From Pelagomonas calceolata (Eukaryota; Sar; Pelagophyceae; Pelagomonadales; Pelagomonadaceae): 64,000 nt of DNA. The position numbers and the translations under genes are program-made. The stretch lies in the NCBI GenBank assembly GCA_918797485.1, contig CAKKNE010000003.1:682001-746000 (forward strand), written 5' to 3'. The stretch's first letter is position 1. Each line of letters begins with the position of its first letter. This document shows positions 9,982 through 18,953 of the stretch, piece by piece. The notes under the pieces were generated by a model, which was not told the DNA's origin, made no database searches, and saw only the letters and a program-made list of their open reading frames with translations.

Positions 9982-10260
9982 GGATCCTCCAGATCGTCGG
10001 AGGCGGTCCTTGCAACGACGCTTACGACTGCCAACTTTCCGTTGCGCAATCGCTGCGGCCACGGCAGCCTGATTTGCAGGCAGCTTGCGCTCGTGCCTGT
10101 GAATGCGACGAGCCGTCCGTCGAGCAAGTAATGTCCACGGAGTCGTGCCCACACGGAGCTCTCCCGAGGACTCCTCGGTGTGGCTGGCCGCGCGGGAGAC
10201 CGCCTTCTGTCTTGCGTCCTGCCCGGGGCCGCGCGGCGGGTAGTTATTCCAATATAATAC

Positions 10261-11199
10261 TTAATCTCCCGGAGATTTAAGCTCGGTCGCGATGGCCTTG
10301 CCCACCTCGCGGAACCGCTTCTGGACCATCGCGACGAGCAGGTCCGCGCGGCCGCCCAGCTTCGCGTACTTGCCGTGCGCCTGGATCGTGACCTTCTTGA
10401 CCTGCGCATAAACCGACCAGTGAGCGGACCGATCCACGAGACGAAGACGCCGCAACGAATTTGATTTTGGACGCGGCGTGTTCGTGCCCCGAAAGCGACG
10501 GCCATCGCGACAATCTCCCACGCCGCCCACACGGGCGGCGGGAGCGATTTCGCCTCGGCCTCCGAGAGCGGGGTCGATTCCCAACCTGCGCCGCGATATA
10601 AACGCGCGCGTGGGCGAAATTACACAGCCGCCACCAGCCCCGGTCCACATCTCGTCACCGTCCGGCAGGAAGCCGTCGACGACGGCAATAATATGCCGCG
10701 GGAATACCGGCGCCTTGCACCGCAGTTCTAGCGCCCGCTTTACCTCCTCGAAAAACTTGGTGTCGGCCGTCGCAAAATCCGGTTTCGCCCGGTCGGCGAC
10801 CCAAACCTCCAGGGCCAGAGGCTCTTCGCAGGTGGCGAGGACGCACGAGGCGTCTGCTTTCACGCCTGGATACGCGCCGAGCAATACGGCTCGTTGCGGC
10901 ACGAAGTGGACGGCTTTGCGGCCTGGGACAATGTCACAGTCACTCCTCCTAAAGTGTCGTGCGCGGCCGCCGCCTTCCGTCCAGCGGTAACCGTCTTGCT
11001 CGAAGACCTTCTGGAGCGGGCCGTTCGGCACGCGTGCGGTCGTGAAGGCGACGGGAGCCTCCTGATTTTGCATGCCCCAACCAGGCAATTTTGCAGGCCA
11101 ATGGATACAGAAACCCGCGGCGCGGAACGTTAGGAGACGCGTGCTGGCTGTCGCAGGCGCTCCCCCGACGCTTCGCAACGCCGCGAAGCCAACGCACAC
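10261..11199 (-). CDS. Hypothetical protein with two short introns
   Basis: The best model is exons 11199-10626, 10585-10473 and 10401-10261, about 275 residues. The whole span is also open in one frame, but reading through both introns produces an Arg/Gly-rich stretch. The spliced version gives smooth sequence (WTGAGGGC/WESTPLSEAEAKSLPPPVWAAW and ARTRR/VKKVTIQAHGKYAKL). Intron 1 is only 40 nt, intron 2 is 71 nt and introner-like. An internal ATG at 11073 (MQNQEAP) is an alternative start. No known domain. The last exon looks like a basic helix-strand nucleic-acid-binding tail but that is a guess. A TATA-like CTATATATT lies about 35 bp upstream. Confidence 0.5.
   Translation of the reverse strand: MCVGFAALRSVGGAPATASTRLLTFRAAGFCIHWPAKLPGWGMQNQEAPVAFTTARVPNGPLQKVFEQDGYRWTEGGGRARHFRRSDCDIVPGRKAVHFVPQRAVLLGAYPGVKADASCVLATCEEPLALEVWVADRAKPDFATADTKFFEEVKRALELRCKAPVFPRHIIAVVDGFLPDGDEMWTGAGGGCVISPTRAFISRRRLGIDPALGGRGEIAPAARVGGVGDCRDGRRFRGTNTPRPKSNSLRRLRLVDRSAHWSVYAQVKKVTIQAHGKYAKLGGRADLLVAMVQKRFREVGKAIATELKSPGD
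10402..10472 (-). mobile_element. Probable diverged introner (last intron of the gene at 10261-11199)
   Basis: On the coding strand it starts GTCCAAAATCAAATTCG and ends CTCACTGGTCGGTTTATGCGCAG. This aligns with the 5' GTGGAAATCAAATTTCG and 3' CTCACTGGTTAATTTCC of the copy at 5855-5936. The interior GCGGCGTCTTCGTCTCGTGG loosely follows the CGTCGA core. It is phase 0 here, unlike the clear copies, and has no recognisable target duplication. Confidence 0.55.
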
Positions 11200-11376
11200 A
11201 AACGCGCGGGTATTTCGGTCGGACGGGACGACTTGGCCCTCTCTATATATTCGAACTCTGCATTACTCGGACTTCTAACCGGCGCACGAGGCGGCTGCAT
11301 TATGGTACGTAGTTCTGTGAATTAGCGCCATGGGAGGAATAACGGCCGCGACGCCGCGCGATGACTCCTGGTCTGT

Positions 11377-13472
11377 CTACAAGAGGCACAGCTCCTCCGC
11401 CCGGACAGTCTCCCTGAAGCCGCACTTGTCGAACAAGACCCTGAACACGCCCGGCGTGACCTCGGCCTCGACGACGCCCTTGTACCCCTTCCAGACGACG
11501 CGGGCGCCGACGGCCACTCGCTTCGGGACCTTGGACCGCTTGTGTGGGCGACCACCGACGTCCGCAACGTTCTGCCGCGGCTGCGGCGCGCGGATCGACC
11601 GGCGCGTTGGCTCGGCCGTCGCGAAGACGGCGTCCAGCCGAGCGTGGTCGCGCGTCAGCCGCCGCGCGACGGACGCCCGCCGCGCGACATACGGTGCGAC
11701 GGGCGCCCGCCGCGCTGTTCGGGGCGCGGCGACCGCCTCCTTCGGCTTCGACTTCTCGTGGGCCTTGGCGTCGTCGCGGTCGAGGCCGCGCACGAGCTCT
11801 TCAGCCAGCTCCGCGCCCAGACCGAGCGGCCCAAACAACTCCACTAGCGACGCCACGGCACCGTCCCCGTGCGCACCCGCCGACGCTATCATCCTTCGCC
11901 GCGCCTTGAGCTGGGCCGCGTCGTCGCGCGAGGCGATGGGCCGCTCGCCCTGCGACGGCGCCGGCGTCGGCGCCGGGGCGTCACCCGACTCCGTGCGCAG
12001 CGCTTCGGGCGACGCAGCGTCGGCGCCCGCGTTGTCCACGTCCATGGGATGCGTCGCGTCCGGCGCCGGCGCCGGCGTCGGCCCCGCAGCGGCCGTCGCC
12101 GCCGCCACGATCTCGTCGAGGACGCGCGTCGCGGGCGCGAACAGTTTGGGGCCCGTCAATTCGGTAAAGCCCTCGGCCTTCTTCGACGGCTTGGGCAGCA
12201 CGTCGGCCGGGAAGAAGGACGCCAGGGCGGCCGCGAGGTCGTCGTAGGCCTCGCCCAGCCCTTTCCTGTAATCCGCTCTGCTAGCATGTGGTCGCGCCTT
12301 GGCGTCGTCCAGATGCGTGCGCGACCGCCATTTGGTCCGCGCAGCCGGCGTGAACACGCCGTTGAGCGGACCACCAGCGAGTCTCGCCCTTAAGACCTTC
12401 GTCGCGAGCCGAACCAATCCTGGGCGCGTCGCGTCCGACCCGCTGGTCGACGCCGCGGCCGTGACGGCGCCGGCCTCTAGCCCGCAGCACTCCGTCGCGA
12501 CGGACACGAGCGCGGCGCGGAACGCCGCCTCGTCCGTCTTCGCAGCGTCGCGCGCCGCCTGTTCATTCGCCTTGCGCGCCTCGCGCCTCTCCGGACTCGC
12601 GAAATGGAGTAAGCGCGCCAATTCCGCCGCCCACTCCGACCGCTCGCACGCGCTCGGCGCGTTCTTCACGCAGAACTGCGAGGGGACAACGCGTTGGCGC
12701 GCGCGCGCGATTGCTCAGGGACGCAGGGCGCACGCACCTCGACCGCTTGCTTCTCGTTCATCTCTCCAGAAGTCTGGAGGGCCGCGCAGGTCGATTCCAA
12801 CGCGGCGGCTATAAAGCCAACTGGACCGGCCAGTTCAGCGAACGCGGGCCGGATGCCGGGGCAGGTCGATGGCCCGCTCCACGAGGACTTCTTCTCGTCC
12901 TTCGCCGCCGACGGCTCCTTTTTTGGGGCCTCCGGGGCGGCGGGCTCCTGCTTCACGCCCTTCGCCGCCGGCTCTATTTTGAGGACCCCCGGGGCGGGCG
13001 CCGAGGCGGTCGCCGGGGCGGTCGCCGGGGCGGCCGCCGGGGTGGTCGCCGGGGCGGTCGCCGGGGCGGGCGCCGGGGCTGGAGCGGGCGCGACGACCTT
13101 GTCGTCGAGGCCCGCGGGCTTTGCGTCGGCCGCATCCTTCTTCGACGGCTTGCCGCCGCCGCATCGCGGCGAGAACGCGGCGTGGACCGTCGAATCTAAT
13201 TGCTTGACCGCGACGTCTGCTCCTCCGGGCCCGAAGCTCGCCACGATGCTTTTCGCGACGCTGGCGCCATCGGTGGCGTTCAATAAACGGACGGTGCCGT
13301 CGGGGACGAGCGGTATGCTCGGCTGCTTGTCGGCGCAGTTCGCAGCAGCGCCGGCGCTGCAAATCGCAGCTACTCCGGATACGAGGCGGCTCGGCGACGC
13401 TGCAGCGATGCCGGCGGCGAACGGCTTCGCGTAGCGGCGCGTCACCGTGAGCAAGGCGGCAACGCGAAGCAT
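11377..13472 (-). CDS. Low-complexity protein with a C-terminal Tudor/SH3-like module
   Basis: Exons 13472-12738 and 12675-11377 give 677 residues. The junction is MNEKQAVE/FCVKNAPSACERSEW, with donor GAG/GTGCGT and a 62-nt phase-0 intron ending CCCCTCGCAG. The second exon has no ATG of its own near its start, which supports joining. The N-terminus (MLRVAALLTVTRRYAKP) could be a signal or mitochondrial sequence. A Pro-Ala repeat at about residues 120-150 and lysine-rich KQEP/KKEP segments follow. The last 50 residues, VGARVVWKGYKGVVEAEVTPGVFRVLF, resemble a Tudor/Agenet-type barrel. Nuclear-looking body and organelle-looking start conflict, so the 5' part may belong to a separate gene. Confidence 0.5.
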
Positions 13473-13528
13473 ATCTTTCAACAGCTGTCACCAATGCTGA
13501 TCACTCTGTCGTCTTGTCGGTGCGGCTT

Positions 13529-13551
13529 GCTAGCGTACTTAAGTACACTAG
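13529..13551. promoter_or_regulatory. Shared near-palindromic promoter element, copy 3
   Basis: GCTAGC, GTACTTAAGTAC, ACTAG: here the core is itself a perfect 12-bp palindrome. It lies 57 bp upstream of the minus-strand ATG at 13472 and 247 bp upstream of the plus-strand ATG at 13798. Confidence 0.7.
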
Positions 13552-13680
13552 GACGGCTGAAGGCCCAACACGCGCAACTCGCAAATAAGACCCATTTAAG
13601 CATTTATCATCGATCTATCATCGATTCTTGCAGTTGCTGCGGCTGCAGTCATTTTTCGGCTCGCGCAACGACCTCTGCAG

Positions 13681-13720
13681 GACATACAGCCTCCCACGCT
13701 GTCATACAGCCTCCCACGCT
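13681..13720. repeat. 20-bp tandem duplication in a 5' leader
   Basis: GACATACAGCCTCCCACGCT is followed at once by the same 20 bases with one change (GT for GA at the start). It lies 78 bp upstream of the ATG at 13798. The unit is a likely transcribed leader sequence. No function is apparent. Confidence 0.8.
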
Positions 13721-13797
13721 CGCGAGCAGCTCACTCGCAACAGCCTCAGCCCTGGAGCAGGGACAGCACACATCCCTCCCACGCCGCCGAGCAGCAA

Positions 13798-14493
13798 ATG
13801 GCAACATTAATCAGCGAATTTGACGACCCGCCTGGCGCCGCAAAACGCCCGGAGGAACCTCCAGCTGTGGACCTCGCCGCCGCGGCGGCGACCGGCGACG
13901 TCGAGGCGCTGCGGCGCGCGTTCGAGGCGCAGCTCGCGGCGCAAGAGCAGCGCCACGCGGCGGAGCTGCGCGCGGCGGCGCTCGGCGACGCCAAGGTTCC
14001 GCTCCTCGGCGCGACGAAACGGCTGCTCGCCGAGGCCGACGCGATGCGCGCGTCGCGGAATCGAGGGGACGAGGACGAGGACGTCTTCGCCGGTCCGACG
14101 AACGACGACGGCGCGCCACCGGCCGACGTGGCGCGCGCCATCGCCGCGGCGCGCGCGCTGCCGGAGCACCGCCGCCACGACGCGTACGCCGTCGACCTCT
14201 GCCTGGCGGAGCACGCGTGGGCGGCGCAGGACTGGGGCCGCGCGCGCGTGGCCTGTCGACGCGTTTTGCGGGCGGCCGAACGGGTCTGTACGAAGAAGCC
14301 GCCGCCGAAAGACGCCGTAGCCGTGCTCGAGCGGGCACGCGCGGACCGCGGCCGCGTCGCCGCCGGCGACGTGAACTCGCTCGACGCCGCGCTGTCGAAC
14401 GGCGACTTCGAGCTCGCGTCTTTGCTGGCGGAGCAGATTTCGGCGCGGCTCGACCCTCCTGACGATTGCCCAGGCGAGGATTCGTGGGTCTAG
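13798..14493 (+). CDS. Hypothetical Ala-rich helical protein
   Basis: A 231-residue single-exon protein. Residues 25-70 (DVEALRRAFEAQLAAQEQRHAAELRAAAL) look like a short coiled coil. Residues 105-160 contain DVARAIAAARALPEHRRHDAYAV and LAEHAWAAQDWGRARVACRRVL, which have the spacing of one or two TPR-like helical hairpins. The C-terminal half keeps the same character (NSLDAALSNGDFELASLLAEQI). A small adaptor built of helical repeats fits, but no family is recognised. It is convergent with the 2H-like gene (62 bp). Confidence 0.6.
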   Translation: MATLISEFDDPPGAAKRPEEPPAVDLAAAAATGDVEALRRAFEAQLAAQEQRHAAELRAAALGDAKVPLLGATKRLLAEADAMRASRNRGDEDEDVFAGPTNDDGAPPADVARAIAAARALPEHRRHDAYAVDLCLAEHAWAAQDWGRARVACRRVLRAAERVCTKKPPPKDAVAVLERARADRGRVAAGDVNSLDAALSNGDFELASLLAEQISARLDPPDDCPGEDSWV

Positions 14494-14555
14494 TGATCAC
14501 GGCCTCGCGTCGTCAGTTTCGTGTGTGTGTAAGAGTAGTAGTAGTACAACCAAAC

Positions 14556-15380
14556 TTACACAGACAGCAGCACCTTGCACTCGTCGTACCCCTTGCGCAT
14601 GATCTTGATTCGGATGCTATGGACGGGTAGCGAGCCCCAGTCGTGCCCGGCCATGGCCCGGCGTACACTTGCGAACGCGGCATCCACGTCCGGGCCCTTC
14701 AATCCCCTCTTGCGGTACAGGGATAAGTGGTCGCAGTTGGCCTTGCCGCCTTTGATTGGGCCCATAATTTCCTCCTTGAGGGCGCGCAGCGCGTCTCTCG
14801 ATGATTTCGCCAGGCCAATATAGTTGCCCGCGGACCAGTTATTAAATCCTGGCCCGAACGCCACCTCCGTCGGGGGCGATAGCCCTCTGCAGCGCTCGGC
14901 TATCTCCCGCACCTGGCCGGCGCTCAGCCGGCCCTTGTGGAACGAGATGTGCCGCGATCCGTCCCGCTGCATGCATTTGTCCTGGATGTGCGGCCACTCG
15001 TCGCAGCTCTCCTTGCACCGCGCCAGGCCGGCTCTGAAGCCTTCGGTCGATTCGCGGCAGCACAGGTAGACGAGGCACTCTGGCTTCCGATTCCCGTTAT
15101 GGTGGCCTTCGGACAGGAAGGACTCGAAGGAATTCCGGGCGCCGTCCACGGGATCGGGAGGCAAGACGTGCTCCGCAGTCGGCAGGAGGGCAGGAGCCAC
15201 CGCGGCTTGCGCGGGCGGCGGCGGCGCGTCCGAGCGCCGCCGTTTCGCGCGCGGCGCGTCGTTTTCAGAATCCGAAGACTCGAGCTCCAGCGGCGCAGCC
15301 GAGCTGCCCGTGCCACGGACGACGCGTGGTGTGGGTGTGTCGTCGGCATCCACATCGATTGCTGCCGCCAGGGACGCCAT
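14556..15380 (-). CDS. 2H phosphoesterase-superfamily-like protein
   Basis: 274 residues in one exon. The first 90 are acidic and Pro-rich with a basic KRRR cluster (possible nuclear signal). The C-terminal domain has two H-x-S motifs, RHISFHKG at about residue 147 and DHLSLYRKRG at about 223, separated by about 75 residues. Two H-x-(S/T) motifs at this spacing define LigT/CPDase/USB1/AKAP7-type enzymes that act on 2'-5' or cyclic phosphodiesters of RNA. The strand after the first motif (VAFGPGFNNW) and the final HSIRIKIMRKG fit the fold. Assignment is from these motifs alone. A 354-bp gap with nothing recognised separates its start from the next gene's stop. Confidence 0.55.
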   Translation of the reverse strand: MASLAAAIDVDADDTPTPRVVRGTGSSAAPLELESSDSENDAPRAKRRRSDAPPPPAQAAVAPALLPTAEHVLPPDPVDGARNSFESFLSEGHHNGNRKPECLVYLCCRESTEGFRAGLARCKESCDEWPHIQDKCMQRDGSRHISFHKGRLSAGQVREIAERCRGLSPPTEVAFGPGFNNWSAGNYIGLAKSSRDALRALKEEIMGPIKGGKANCDHLSLYRKRGLKGPDVDAAFASVRRAMAGHDWGSLPVHSIRIKIMRKGYDECKVLLSV

Positions 15381-15734
15381 TGTGTCGCAGCGATGCCCAG
15401 GCAGCGCCGCGCTGTCGTGCGCTTATAGTACGCAGCCAGCAGTAGGCCCTGCACGAGGCGCACCGATCGATGCGCAGCGCGCGCCGCACCGCTGGAGCCC
15501 AAAAGCTCTGGAGAGACGCGTAGCGTACCTGAGGCTACCCTGCCAAATTTTGGGTGCCAGCAGAGACAAATGCGCGGAGCTAGAGCCGATTCGCGTGACC
15601 ACAAAACCCGTGCGGCAGAAGGACGCGCGCGTCGTTCTACGACGTCGTGCAGCTGCCACCACCCCAAGAAAGAAGACAAAAGCCAAAACAACAACTGGCG
15701 GCGGCGCCACATTACGCCGTCGCGGACAGACAAA

Positions 15735-16805
15735 TCACCGGGCGGCCCGCTCGAACGCGGTCTGCAACAACGCCCGCAGCTCGCGCGCGAAGTCGTCGCC
15801 GCCGAGCACCTTCTCGTAGGGCGCGTCGCCGTCCTCGTCCAATAACCGCGCGTCGGCGCCCGCTTCTAAGAGCCGCGCCGCGCAGGCCAAGCGCCCGGGC
15901 GCGGCCTTGATGGAGGACGCCGCGATGTGCAGGGGCGACGCGGCTGAGAGTTGGTTCTGCGCGTTGACATTTGCACCAGCAGCTATCAGAGCATCTAATG
16001 CATTAGCGTTGCCCCACATCGCTGCAATATGTAAAGCCGTCTGGCCCAGCGAGTTCCCGTACGAAGGATCCAAGCCCTCGGCCAAGCACGCTTTGATGGC
16101 ATTGGCATCATCTCTTTGGGCGGCAGCTAAGAGCTTGGTGGATGGATCGAGCGACGGCGGCGGCGGCCGCGCCTGGAACGGCGGCGGCGCGAGAGATCGA
16201 GCGGCGTCGTCCTCGAGTTGTTCTAGCAACTCAATGGCCATCGTACAGACACCAGCGACATCCCGCGCGTCCAGATTCACCACGTTCTCGGTGATGGCCC
16301 TCGCAATGGCTTCGAGCGCGCGGTCCCCCTGTTGAGTCAATCGCGGCCGCGGCCGCGTCTCCGTCCAGGGGATGTCCGCATGGCAAGCTAATAACTCATC
16401 ATGGATCTCATTGATACATAGCGCGACGTCCTCCTGCCTTACCTCATTCATCGCCATCGGGATGCCGCACATGGCCCTTCGGCCATTTTTGAAGACGATG
16501 GCGATGGCCACATCTACTGGACTACAATTCGGGTCGCCACATTGCACTTCTCGCGCATTTATCAACACCGTGTCGGGCACGGCTCGGATCGCGGCCTTGA
16601 CCGTGTCTGGCAGGAGCTCTTTCGCCCACGCTACTACTCGCGCGGAGGCGTTCTGCCGTTGTCCAACTTTCGAGGGGTCGAACATGCCCGTCAGTGCGCG
16701 CGGCGCCGGCGGCCGGCGGACGATGGGTTTGAGCGCTGCGGCGCCTTGAGCTTGATCTGTCTGGTTAGCGCGGTTTTGCGACAGAGCGGCCCTTATTGCT
16801 CGCAT
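15735..16805 (-). CDS. Ankyrin-repeat protein
   Basis: 356 residues from the ATG at 16805; the frame continues four codons upstream only to a GTG. Residues 45-140 form a compact alpha/beta domain with GDPNCSPVDVAIAIVF and a following GIP segment that I do not recognise. A Pro-rich linker then leads to ankyrin repeats at about 225-350: LGQTALHIAAMWGNANALDALIAAGANVN, a second repeat with PLHIAASSIKAAPGRLACAARLLEAGADARL, and a capping EDGDAP. Three to four repeats mean a protein-binding role. Neighbours give no pathway hint. It shares the promoter at 16921 with the desaturase. Confidence 0.8.
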   Translation of the reverse strand: MRAIRAALSQNRANQTDQAQGAAALKPIVRRPPAPRALTGMFDPSKVGQRQNASARVVAWAKELLPDTVKAAIRAVPDTVLINAREVQCGDPNCSPVDVAIAIVFKNGRRAMCGIPMAMNEVRQEDVALCINEIHDELLACHADIPWTETRPRPRLTQQGDRALEAIARAITENVVNLDARDVAGVCTMAIELLEQLEDDAARSLAPPPFQARPPPPSLDPSTKLLAAAQRDDANAIKACLAEGLDPSYGNSLGQTALHIAAMWGNANALDALIAAGANVNAQNQLSAASPLHIAASSIKAAPGRLACAARLLEAGADARLLDEDGDAPYEKVLGGDDFARELRALLQTAFERAAR

Positions 16806-16920
16806 CTGCCGCTGCACGCAAGCAGCTGGCGCGACAGCTGAGGCTCTCCTAGCCTCAAGGGGTCCGTAACGCGCCCGCTTCTGGCCTGTCTTGTCCGCTT
16901 TGGCTCCGGTGCCTGCAATC

Positions 16921-16942
16921 CTAGTGTGTCAATGCACGCTAG
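16921..16942. promoter_or_regulatory. Shared near-palindromic promoter element, copy 4 (inverted)
   Basis: CTAGTGTGTC, AATGCA, CGCTAG: the element in reverse orientation. It lies 116 bp from the ankyrin gene ATG (16805) and 376 bp from the desaturase ATG (17318), inside a 512-bp divergent region that otherwise shows nothing recognisable. Confidence 0.65.
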
Positions 16943-17317
16943 GTGTCCAGCACCAGTCGTTTTGCATCTGCGTGCTCCAGGACTCGTGTATGGCTCACTG
17001 ACAGGCCTTTGGAGATGTGCGTCGGCTTTTCTCGCAGCCTCATTTCACGCCACGCCTCAGCCGCTGGTCCTCCGTCGAACGGCCGCGACACAGCATTACA
17101 GCTCAGGACGAGCGAACGAACGCTACTGTACCATACGCGAACAGCGCTTCAGCCCTCGACACTGCTCCCGGAGCCGCCAACTCAGGTGGGCCAGAGAAAA
17201 GCAGCAGCAGCGCCAGGCGATACTGACGCGCGACGAGCGCCGACGAGCGAGGCGCTGCGCCAGAGCCAAGAGCCAAAAGCAAAGATAGGGAAGGGCGCGC
17301 AACAAACCGGACGCGAG

Positions 17318-18766
17318 ATGTGCCTCGCGTCCAACCTCGTGAAGGAGGCCGCCGCGCACGCGGACTCCGCGGCCGCCGCGGATAAAGCGCTGAGGGAAAT
17401 AGACCACGAGAAGACGACGTTCACGCGGCGCGAGATCGAGAGCCAGCGGCACGACCTTGTTATTATTGAGGACCGCGTCTACGACGCGGACCGCTTCCAA
17501 TGGGCGCACCCTGGAGGAAGCCTGTTCGTGGCCATGTTCGGCGGCCGCGACGGGACCCTCGCGTTCCAGTCCTACCACATGCGCAACTTCCCGCACGAGA
17601 AGCTGCGGCCGTACCTGCGGGGTCGATTGGCGCCCGGCGAAACAATTACAAGGTTCGATCAGGACCACCTCGAGCTGTCGAAGAAGCTGGGCGGCGCGGC
17701 GCCCTACTTCGCGCCGCGGCACCAGCAGTACAAGGCCGCGTTCATCTGGGTTTTAGCTTTCGCATTGGAGGCCTACGCTTTGACGGTGAAGCGGTCCTGG
17801 GCCCTCGCGACGGTCCTGGGCTTTTTATATGCGATGATCGGGTTGAACATCCAGCACGACGCGAACCATGGGGCCATGTTCAAGGACGGCCTGAAGAACA
17901 TGGCCTGGGGCCTTTCGCAGCAGTGGATCGGCGGCTCGCAAGTCATGTGGTTGCAAGAACATGTCGTGCTGCACCACATGCATACGGGAGATGTCCACAT
18001 GGATCCCGACGCGCAGATGGCGCCGGCGATGCGGGGCTACTCCGGGAGCATGTACCTGCCCTGGATGGTGCTGCAGCACTACTACTTTCTGTTGCTCGAG
18101 TTAGGCTACTGGGTCGTGCCGAACATCGGGCACTTCTTCGAGGTGTTAGCTTGGTCTCATAAATTTGAGTACCCCCTGTCGAGGTTGGCGATGCCGTGCT
18201 GGCGGACGCAGTCTACTTTGTTGCATCTCCTGTACTACGTCCGGCACATCATTCTGCCTTCACTGGTGGCGATTCGGGCCGCGACACCGGACGAGGTGTT
18301 CTCAGCTGTAGGAAGAGAACTGGCCGTGTCGCTGTGGATGTCGACGGTCGGTGGTTTTTACCTGGCGTTCTTCTTCTTCTTGAGCCACAACTTCGACGGG
18401 GTCCATTTTACCGAGGGTGCGAACGCCGGCGGCGACTGTTTGTACGAGGCCGATTCGGGGTTCCTCAAGCAGCAGGCCGCGTCGTCGTCGAACGTCGGCG
18501 GCGAGAAGCTCTGTGTCTTGAACGGCGGCCTGAACTACCAGATCGAGCACCACCTCTTTCCGCGGATCGCGCACTCGCATTATCCGCACATCTCGAAGAA
18601 GGTCCGGCCCTTCGTCACGGCGAAGGGCGGCCAGTACATCCACTTCGACACGGTCTGGGACAACTTGAGTTCGGTGCACAAATATCTCAAGCGGTTCTCG
18701 GACCCGCTCTTCAACCCGGTCGTGAAGGGGCCCGCGCGGCCGACGCCCGAGGAGATGGGGGGCTGA
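17318..18766 (+). CDS. Front-end fatty-acid desaturase with fused cytochrome b5 domain
   Basis: 482 residues from the ATG at 17318 (MCLASNLVKEAAAHAD). An in-frame ATG at 17015 would add about 100 low-complexity residues and is less likely. The b5 heme-binding motif HPGG is at about residue 65, followed by SYH. The three desaturase histidine boxes are HDANH, HVVLHHMH and QIEHH. The Gln in the third box marks the front-end class (delta-4, 5, 6 or 8), which inserts double bonds between the carboxyl end and an existing one in polyunsaturated fatty-acid synthesis. Hydrophobic segments flank the boxes, as expected for an ER membrane protein. Regiospecificity cannot be read from sequence here. Confidence 0.93.
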   Translation: MCLASNLVKEAAAHADSAAAADKALREIDHEKTTFTRREIESQRHDLVIIEDRVYDADRFQWAHPGGSLFVAMFGGRDGTLAFQSYHMRNFPHEKLRPYLRGRLAPGETITRFDQDHLELSKKLGGAAPYFAPRHQQYKAAFIWVLAFALEAYALTVKRSWALATVLGFLYAMIGLNIQHDANHGAMFKDGLKNMAWGLSQQWIGGSQVMWLQEHVVLHHMHTGDVHMDPDAQMAPAMRGYSGSMYLPWMVLQHYYFLLLELGYWVVPNIGHFFEVLAWSHKFEYPLSRLAMPCWRTQSTLLHLLYYVRHIILPSLVAIRAATPDEVFSAVGRELAVSLWMSTVGGFYLAFFFFLSHNFDGVHFTEGANAGGDCLYEADSGFLKQQAASSSNVGGEKLCVLNGGLNYQIEHHLFPRIAHSHYPHISKKVRPFVTAKGGQYIHFDTVWDNLSSVHKYLKRFSDPLFNPVVKGPARPTPEEMGG

Positions 18767-18866
18767 TTCCCGTACGTGTAACTATTGAATATCGGTGGTT
18801 TTCGGCGTCGGCGCGGCGCCTATGTCGGCGGTCGCGGCGATGGCGTATGAGCGGAGCTCGTTTTTT

Positions 18867-18885
18867 ATACGCCATCGAGGCGTAT
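18867..18885. terminator. Hairpin between convergent desaturase and ARL3 genes
   Basis: ATACGCC-ATCGA-GGCGTAT is a perfect 7-bp inverted repeat with a 5-base loop in the 187-bp gap between two convergent stop codons. It may act in 3'-end formation or transcription separation. It also contains the CGCCATCGA word found inside introners, so a repeat origin is possible. Confidence 0.35.
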
Positions 18886-18953
18886 CCCCGAGTAGTAAGA
18901 GAGAGGCAGGGTACTAAGAGGAGGGAACGTTAAACAGGGCACCCCCAACGACC

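Noticed and set aside
9982-10152. 57-codon upstream extension of the plastid protein at 8632-9981
   Set aside because: It would bury a clear signal peptide behind Arg/Lys-rich sequence, so the internal ATG is preferred.
12990-13090. GC-rich repeat GTCGCCGGGGCG as a minisatellite or terminator
   Set aside because: It is the coding sequence of a Pro-Ala repeat in the gene at 11377-13472, so it is explained by the protein.
16943-17317. Extended N-terminus of the desaturase to 17015
   Set aside because: The added residues are low-complexity and unlike b5-desaturase starts. The ATG at 17318 lies a normal distance before the b5 domain.
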